Assembly (NCBI GenBank): GCA_036429605.1
Contig: CM071589.1
Coordinates: forward strand, 124,001-188,000
DNA: 64,000 bases
Direction of reading: 5' to 3'
Source: Cladobotryum mycophilum
Taxonomy: Eukaryota > Ascomycota > Sordariomycetes > Hypocreales > Hypocreaceae
Below are positions 57,855-64,000 of the stretch, one piece after another. The notes beneath the pieces were generated by a model that made no database searches, was not told the origin of the DNA, and saw only the letters and a list, made by a program, of their open reading frames with translations. Numbering within the stretch: the stretch's first letter is position 1; each line of letters starts with the position of its first letter. Made by a program: the position numbers and the translations under genes.

Positions 57855-59042
57855 TAAGTTGTGGGTTTATTAAGGCTGAATAATAACGCATGTCATTGTC
57901 CGCACTAAGCCCAAATTGTAGATGCGGATGAGCTCGACGATGGTCTCCGTGTACCCTCAATGGTGCTTGGATAAATGAGATGTCACCAAGTTAAAGCATT
58001 GTTCAGTACAACGCATTCTCACATGCCCAAACAGTCAGCAGGGACTTTTAGGCCGAGGACAATAATCCTTGGGCATACCGTCCAGTAACATGATGATCAA
58101 AGCCTCAGCTCACATCTTACGCCAGCCTAATTGTAAATCGGGAAGCAACTAACTCAATTGTCAAAACACAGTACGCCAACCCAGTAGACGTTGAAATACC
58201 TTCCCATTCAAGTGCTTAGAATATGGGAGCCACCAACGCGCTGATCAAAACTCTCAAACTGTGTAGCCAGGCATCTTTTCACGCATACTTGTAGGTAGAG
58301 TGTAAAATATCGTTAATTGCTAGTTCCTACCGATCTCTCGAGTATCCGGTGTATTAAGCACGGGGAGACCGAGCCGTAACACTCCATCAGACCCCACACG
58401 ACAACTTCCCCGCACTCTTTGGCATATCCCAGGGTGCTGGTAAGAACCGAAGTGCTTCCAAGGTTTTATCTTACTGCAACATCGTCCAGAGCTGTGTACA
58501 GTCCAGGCCACCTGGTCTCTCATCCCGATCGCCACTGCTATCTGAACTTCTCAAGATACCTCGCCTTTTTCGTTTTAGATATCCAGATAATTTATCCAAT
58601 CATCCGACAATGCTAAGAGAGCATCCCGTTCGACTCGCCATGAATCTTTAGCTGACGTTTGAGACGAGTTCGCTGATCATCGCTAATCTTGGCTCGCAGC
58701 GGTTCTCGGCGAGACATCCGCTTTTCTGTGAGTGGTGATAATGTCTCCGAGTTAATTGGCATTATACTACCTTACATCTAGGGATATACTTGAAATGCCA
58801 GTAGGAGGGAGTTTATAGCTCGCTAACACGTCTTATTAAAATGCACATGATCCATTTCGGTCCGATATTCATTAAGTGAGACCACGAGACTGCCCAAACG
58901 CTACCGAATCAAACAACCTCACGCAAACTCGTTTTATGGTATAAATAAACCTAAAGTGCCTGTTCACTTTTATTGCTGTTGGAGGCTATGTCACAAAACG
59001 TTTATATCATACTATTCGTTTCCCATCAACTCATCCATCAAC
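57855..59042. promoter_or_regulatory. Spacer with TATA-like box upstream of the GH18 gene
   Basis: No gene recognised. TATAAATA at 58940-58947 is about 100 bases before the GH18 ATG and is a plausible core promoter. Confidence 0.5.
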
Positions 59043-60017
59043 ATGAGAGCGACTACAAAAATATCTCTTGCTGTCTCAAGTCTAGCACTGACTTCGAAGG
59101 CACTTGACCTTAACCGCAACACCAATTTGATATCCTATTACGGCCAATTTGAGGGAGCCAGTGGTGATGTTGGCAACCTGACGCTACGTAAATACTGCGA
59201 CGATTCAATTGAGGATGTCATCGCTTTGGCATTCCTGAGCGACTTCCCGAATTTTGAGTTGTCCCTCATGGTTGACTGTCCTGTCTTCCCCAACACCAAG
59301 CTGCAACACTGTCCCGAACTTGGTAAAGACATCAAATACTGCCAATCCAAAGGCAAATCAATCTTCCTTTCAATGGGTGGTCCAGGCGTGGACGTCCCAT
59401 ATGGTTTCAAGAGCGAGGATGAGGGACAAGAGACCGCGGACAAGATGTGGGACATGTTCTTTAGCGGCAAGAATAAGGACGCTCCTCGCCCCTTTGACGA
59501 TGCCATACTTGATGGCATCAGTATCGACATTTTGTCTGCAAATTATGATGTTACTGGGTACAAGCCTTTCATCGACACGCTTCGCAGTCATTTTGCCTCG
59601 GATAAGAGCAAAACGTACTACATCGCTGGTGGAGCAGAGGGCAGTCTCCCCGAGAATCATGTCGGACAGCTTCTCGCTGGCTCCACTTGGTTTGATCTGA
59701 TTTGGATCTTCTGTTATAATACATACGCTTGCCATCTAGACGAGACTCCCGACAGATTTACAACCACATACTTTAAATGGGTAAAGCTCGCCCAAGAAGC
59801 CTCTATCAACAAGCATCTCAAATTCTTCATTGGCGCGGCTGGATCTCCCGAGGCAGCCCAGGTTGGCTATGCCAATGCAGACCAGATAAAGGAAAAGTTT
59901 GATATTGCTCGCTCTAATATCACCGACCTTGGTGGAATCATGCTCTACGATACCTATGCCTCCCGCGCGAGTGGCCTGGGTGCGCAGGTGAAGAAGGTTC
60001 TCGACACTGTAAATTGA
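59043..60017 (+). CDS. GH18 class III chitinase-like protein lacking the catalytic Glu
   Basis: Single exon, 324 residues. The signal peptide is about residues 1-20, so the ATG at 59043 fits better than the upstream in-frame start. The fold markers LISYYGQ (beta 1), SIFLSMGGPG (SxGG, 106-115) and GGIMLYDTYAS are present. The catalytic DxxDxDxE stretch reads DGISIDIL (157-164): the second Asp is Ser and the acid/base Glu is Leu. The enzyme should therefore be inactive on chitin but may still bind it. Such pseudo-chitinases can act as chitin-binding lectins or effectors that hide chitin fragments from hosts. The frame is fully intact. Confidence 0.88.
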   Translation: MRATTKISLAVSSLALTSKALDLNRNTNLISYYGQFEGASGDVGNLTLRKYCDDSIEDVIALAFLSDFPNFELSLMVDCPVFPNTKLQHCPELGKDIKYCQSKGKSIFLSMGGPGVDVPYGFKSEDEGQETADKMWDMFFSGKNKDAPRPFDDAILDGISIDILSANYDVTGYKPFIDTLRSHFASDKSKTYYIAGGAEGSLPENHVGQLLAGSTWFDLIWIFCYNTYACHLDETPDRFTTTYFKWVKLAQEASINKHLKFFIGAAGSPEAAQVGYANADQIKEKFDIARSNITDLGGIMLYDTYASRASGLGAQVKKVLDTVN

Positions 60018-60331
60018 TGATGGAAGAGGATTCATCTTCCTGACTGGATAACAACCGAACCCATATTGCGGGTTACAGACTTCTAAGGCAAGACCTAGTT
60101 CAGTCTATTAAGAACAGAGTTGGCAGAAGCTCATAGGGAAACTTATGCTTTTTCGGGAGTGATTTTCTTTGTCCTTGATTGCTGGAAAGTAGGAGCGTAT
60201 TTCTGAGAATATCTTCACATCTTAGTCCTCTTTGGCACTTGGAATTGCGCCACTTCTCTCATTGTTGCTCCTATGACTAAATAGCTTTATCTACCGAGTT
60301 GTACTCTCTCATTTGTCCATTATCAACTATA
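60018..60331. other. Convergent intergenic spacer
   Basis: Short 3' spacer; nothing recognised. Confidence 0.5.
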
Positions 60332-61636
60332 TCACTCTAGCTCATAAAAGCCTTTCTCCTCAGCCCAAGCAATTGTCTTCCCGTCCCTCTTCAATCCAAC
60401 CACTAGAGGGCCCCGTCCAGGTTCCCCGTCCTTGGGCAACTCGTTGAGGAAATACCACCGGGAATTCTCCTTATATCCCCTCGTTTTCCAGTCATTAATG
60501 TCGCTGCTGGGATCTTTATTATACAGAGGGAGAAAATGGAATAGTGTTTCATCGTGAGAAAGACAGATGAAGATGTTCGGGTGAGCGTCAAATAGCAATA
60601 GCTTATCGATGCTTTGCTGCGCAATATGACCGTCGGTAAAAGCAGTATCAGGGCCTACAGGTATTCTAAAGAATGGCTGTGTCCGTGCTTTGATAGATTG
60701 TGGGTCGGACACGTCCCTGCTAGGTGGTTCGTGATGAAGGCCGAGCATGGACAAGGGGTCGGGTAGTAAGAGTCGAGATCTGGTGATGAAATTGAGGGGG
60801 GCATAGGCTTATAAATCGTGGGTCGAAGTACACCGGCCGAATGGCAACAATCACCACCGAAGAAGGCGAATGTGTCAGGTGTTGTACGAGCAAGTCCACA
60901 TATATGCCCAATAGCATGCTTAAAACAGTCAGTCCTGAAAGAACCTCAAGTAGTAGTTGGTTGCTTACTCCTGGCACATCAAGAAGATAAAAAGATCCAT
61001 CCCCAAAGTAGTCATGGGCAGGAAATCCGCCTATCATGAGGTCGAATTCTGGTTCATGCACTCGATGCCCTCTAGCAACATAATCAGTACAGAGTCTACA
61101 GAGCACAGGAAACTAGTTGAACATACTCCAAGTCGCTTGCCAACACACACCCGTTAGCAGTATGTGGCCATCCCGGTGCGAAATTATCTATAAATCCCGG
61201 CCCAACAACAATGTCAGTGGCAGGGGGAATTTGGATCCATCACCAATATGATCCCAATGCCAGTGACTCCAAACAATGGCCTCTATATGCAGTTAAAACC
61301 GGAGCGTTATGACTTCAAGACAGACTGAATCAGCGTACTAAGGTTCTGAAGATCAAATCCCGCCGACACTAGGATCTCGTCGACACTGTATTCTATCCCC
61401 AATCCCGGGACGAGGCTTCCTATAAGCCTCTTAGCAATTGGGGATCCGTTCCAATAATCTTTTCGGGAACCGCAGTCGAATAAAATAGTCTCCAGTCCTT
61501 TATCCCCTTCGTGTTCCAGCAAGAAACAGATGGTGTTAAAATTCATTCTCTCATCGCCACGGATGGTGGGTTGTACAAAGGCAAAGGAGTCGCCGGTCAT
61601 ACGGGTAGTGCTGTCAATTGCCCGTACTCGCACCAC
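60332..61636 (-). pseudogene. Metallo-beta-lactamase-fold hydrolase (AHL-lactonase-like), frame disturbed
   Basis: Exon pieces carry the zinc motif HxHxDH in WSHWHWDHIGD (near 61265), a later metal region GGDCCHSAG (near 60850) and SHDETLFHF in the last piece. The order matches fungal quorum-quenching-lactonase-like hydrolases. Introns between the pieces are canonical. Near 60745 the frame appears to slip before the last 140 codons, and no in-frame ATG precedes the VRVRAIDST start, where a run of five C lies upstream. It may be a pseudogene or contain homopolymer errors. The substrate is unknown; many relatives open lactones. Confidence 0.72.
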
Positions 61637-61779
61637 ATTACTGGACTTGGGGAGATCGAGATCAGGCGTGGCTTGGGGGAGATTTCCATTGTGCTGAATG
61701 TATGATAGGCTTCAAGTGATGTCAGAGACAGAAAGATCCATGGATGTCACAACGGAATATTGGCAACGTTTTCTTGGGC

Positions 61780-62004
61780 TACCCGTAGGCAACCCCTCTG
61801 GGGACCAAGCAAGAAGCAAGTCCCCTGGTTGGGCACAGAAAGCTGGACAAGCATAAAAACCTGGGACAGTATGGCTTTTTATCCAACTTATACTCTATTT
61901 ATATGTACGATTATTAGTGCATTAAGTACTTTTAGCAAATTCAGCCACAAATTGAGATTTTGAAGCCATAGAAAAGTGCTTCTGCCCGGGGTTGCCTACG
62001 GGTA
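61780..62004. mobile_element. 221-bp MITE with TA target duplication
   Basis: Inverted repeats CCCGTAGGCAACCCC at 61782-61796 and 61988-62002 are perfect, and both outer flanks are TA. There is no ORF. Size, ends and TA duplication fit a Tc1/mariner-type MITE. It lies about 150 bases upstream of the hydrolase start, on its promoter side. Confidence 0.88.
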
Positions 62005-62789
62005 CCGATTTATTTTTAACCGCATATTCCGACTTTATGCAGTCTCTTGACATAATCCTTTTTTAGACGCACGACTCGAGGGTTGCTTGGTGCGCGCCTC
62101 AACTGCGCTTGGAGAAATGACCGACTGCCCCCTGCAGGCGTGAGCCCGGTAGCTGAAAAGAAGGATCTCAACAAACGTGAAGCCCAATCAGACTTGAGAC
62201 AAGAGAAAACACAATTGTGCAGACACTCACCGTGCCTTTCCCCTGAGCTAATCTCCACAAGTCCAATGAAGCCCGGACGCGCCTCCACAAAGAGTTGATC
62301 GTTGTGCATGAAGCCGTGCAGCTGCAGCTAAAGGCGAGTAAGGATCCTTGCGCCAGAGTATTAGTCTACAGAGTACAAGTATAATCAAATAAAACATTTC
62401 TCAACATAAAAGGAACATTAAACATGTGTATTGAGGTTGAATAAAGATCTGTCAAGTCGATCTCATTTCATAAGCATCAAATCGGAGAAACAATAGTGTC
62501 AGATTTGCATCAGTCGAAGAAATGAGTCCTTGAAGAACACAATGTCATAAGAAAAAGAATACTACTAAATTATAGTCATATTATCATTATTCTTCTTAAA
62601 CTAACTGGCTAGCCCGTAAGATATGGCCCTAGTCCCTCCACTGTTACAAAACTGGGAAACCCGAGTTCCAAGAGAAAAACCTGTTACCGTCGTAGTCGCA
62701 ACGTTCTCGTGCCTTACGCGCGGCGTAGCGTTCTACCATCGTAGGCCAGTTACCCTATAACTCGCAAGCTTAGTTTTAGGGGGTTGTAG
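62005..62789. other. Intergenic, no gene seen
   Basis: Spacer between the MITE and the oxygenase relic. Nothing recognised. Confidence 0.45.
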
Positions 62790-63477
62790 TTATAAGAAAA
62801 TACTCCTATACTGTTTCAGGAGGGGTGAAAGGCGGATAAAAATTGAACCCTCCGTTGATATTTGGATATCTCATCTTTTCGTCAAAGCAGTCCCCTGGAA
62901 GATCAAGAGATAAAGCAAAGGAACGAATCAGCGTCCTTGTAAGGTTAAGCCCCTGTTAATAATATCTCACTGGGACATCGTTGAAGTAAGGAACTGAGGC
63001 TGTGCCATCCTAAGGAAGACCGTCGTGATGAAAATACTGCTTCACGCTATCCGGAATTGCACTAGGATCATTGACGCTATCATCCCAGCGCGGGTCATAT
63101 CTGATGATGAACATCTCTTTTCTAACGTAGCACTCAAAAAGATTTATTTTCGTGGACTTTATAGGGAAATAGCGGCTTTGGTGGTTCGAATCTACTGCCT
63201 TGGCCTTTAACTTGGCCTCTAAGTTTTGGCGAAAAAGTCTAAAACAATATTGTGCGCTCCCTCGACGACGGAGAGTGGCACATTATGATTGCTGATATAG
63301 AAAAAAGCCGATGTTGGTAGCAGCGTCGCGAATCTTGCTTGCAACCGCTTTTTGACCCTCAATTGAGTCAATGAAGATGGAAGATATCTCAATGATTGGA
63401 ATGTCAGAGGGCGATGCATCTCGTAGCAGCGCTGGCTTTATATCAAACAAACAAATATAAAAAGCAAAAAGTAACAC
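62790..63477 (-). pseudogene. 2-oxoglutarate/Fe(II) oxygenase (IPNS-like) relic
   Basis: The minus strand gives the N-terminal DIOX_N region in pieces: DIPIIEISSIF, then IRDAATNIGFFYISNHNVPLSVVEGAH in a shifted frame, then EMFIIRYDPRWDDSVNDP. A later piece reads RSFALSLDLPGDCFDEKM before a stop. The pieces lie in different frames, and the His-x-Asp core domain is missing. Once an isopenicillin-N-synthase-like oxygenase, now dead. Confidence 0.7.
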
Positions 63478-63481
63478 TCAC

Positions 63482-63566
63482 AAAATATCAAGTTTAATCA
63501 AATAGATGTACTAGAGCATACAAATTTAGTATAACGGTACATCTATTTAATTAGACTTGATATTTT
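63482..63566. repeat. 30-bp arm inverted repeat (hairpin) with 25-nt loop
   Basis: The arms 63482-63511 and 63537-63566 match at 28 of 30 positions, starting AAAATATCAAG. Both mismatches are C/T transitions. It abuts the start of the oxygenase relic. It could be a tiny MITE or a transcription-end palindrome. Confidence 0.75.
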
Positions 63567-64000
63567 ATGCAGGTTACTTTGGTATGTACTTATTTGCTAT
63601 ATTTGGTTGGGCAGCAGCGCTGTCTGGTAGAGGTGTTCTAAGCACCATCCTTGTGACTGGTCCGTCGGATGAGGCAAGTCGAAGCCGGAATGCCTCGGGA
63701 GAAGGTAGTTTCACAGCTGTGCCTGTAACTATGGTGGAACTAGATGAAAGGGTATGGTAGAATTCAAAGGAACGCACGGCACAAAATATATTGATGTCTT
63801 GTATAGTCGGCAGTTAAAATAAGGCTACCCAAGAAAGAGTTCCGACTTCTACGGGTGGTACATCCATGGATTAGCACCCACTGAAAAGAAAAGCAAAACT
63901 GTCATTATTTTCTTGTTCCTTACCCCGGATTCACCGTCTTACAGGAACATGGAGTACGGAGTCCTACAGTCCTACAAGCCGTTGAAACTAGCTCATTTCC
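63567..64000. other. Window end, no gene supported
   Basis: Overlapping short ORFs on both strands (about 63557-63777), with no recognised family. Confidence 0.4.

Overview
The window is chromosomal DNA from a filamentous ascomycete, most likely a Sordariomycete and perhaps Hypocreales. Genes carry 50-80 nt introns with GTAAGT/GTATGT donors and CTAAC-type branch sites. The gene content (Zn2Cys6 regulator, PTH11-like receptor, ABCC transporter, trichodiene synthase relic, UstYa/DUF3328 protein, Kex2-processed repeat precursor) is typical of such fungi. Very AT-rich, TpA-rich blocks look like repeat-induced point mutation (RIP) of transposons.

Layout. 0-5.8 kb: decaying genes (ERG6-like fragment, DUF4267 protein, PTH11-like receptor pseudogene). 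5.86-16.1 kb: a four-carbon acid sugar kinase gene (DUF1537 family) split by an 8.7 kb nested insertion. An RIP-mutated hAT-type element with 8-bp target duplications hosts an intact Tad-like LINE with its own 15-bp target duplications. 16.7-27.7 kb, minus strand: alpha/beta hydrolase, ABCC transporter with a frame break at the second Walker B, DUF302 protein, MFS transporter. 28.8-37.9 kb: broken trichodiene synthase, intact O-methyltransferase, intact SAM methyltransferase, and a P450 with many stops. 39.1-41.0 kb: pogo-like transposon with 45-bp perfect inverted repeats.

41.8-53.0 kb is the highlight: a compact, apparently intact biosynthetic cluster for a ribosomal peptide of the ustiloxin/dikaritin type. 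In order: Zn2Cys6 regulator, secreted precursor with 13 copies of a Kex2-flanked YYIG core, UstYa-type oxidase, UstP-type S41 peptidase, UstM-type methyltransferase and UstQ-type tyrosinase with an N-terminal membrane anchor. A palindromic TTGGCGCCAA-type motif recurs in the promoters and probably serves the cluster regulator. Inferred route: the precursor enters the secretory pathway and is cut by Kex2 at KR sites; UstYa and the tyrosinase crosslink the tyrosines; the S41 peptidase trims; the methyltransferase modifies the N terminus. The monooxygenase, P450 and PLP genes that decorate ustiloxin B are absent, so the product should be simpler.

53.4-64 kb: small secreted cysteine-rich protein, a second RIP-mutated inverted-repeat element (54.28-57.85 kb), a GH18 protein lacking the catalytic glutamate, a metallo-beta-lactamase-fold hydrolase with frame problems, a 221-bp MITE, a 2-oxoglutarate oxygenase pseudogene and a short perfect-looking hairpin.
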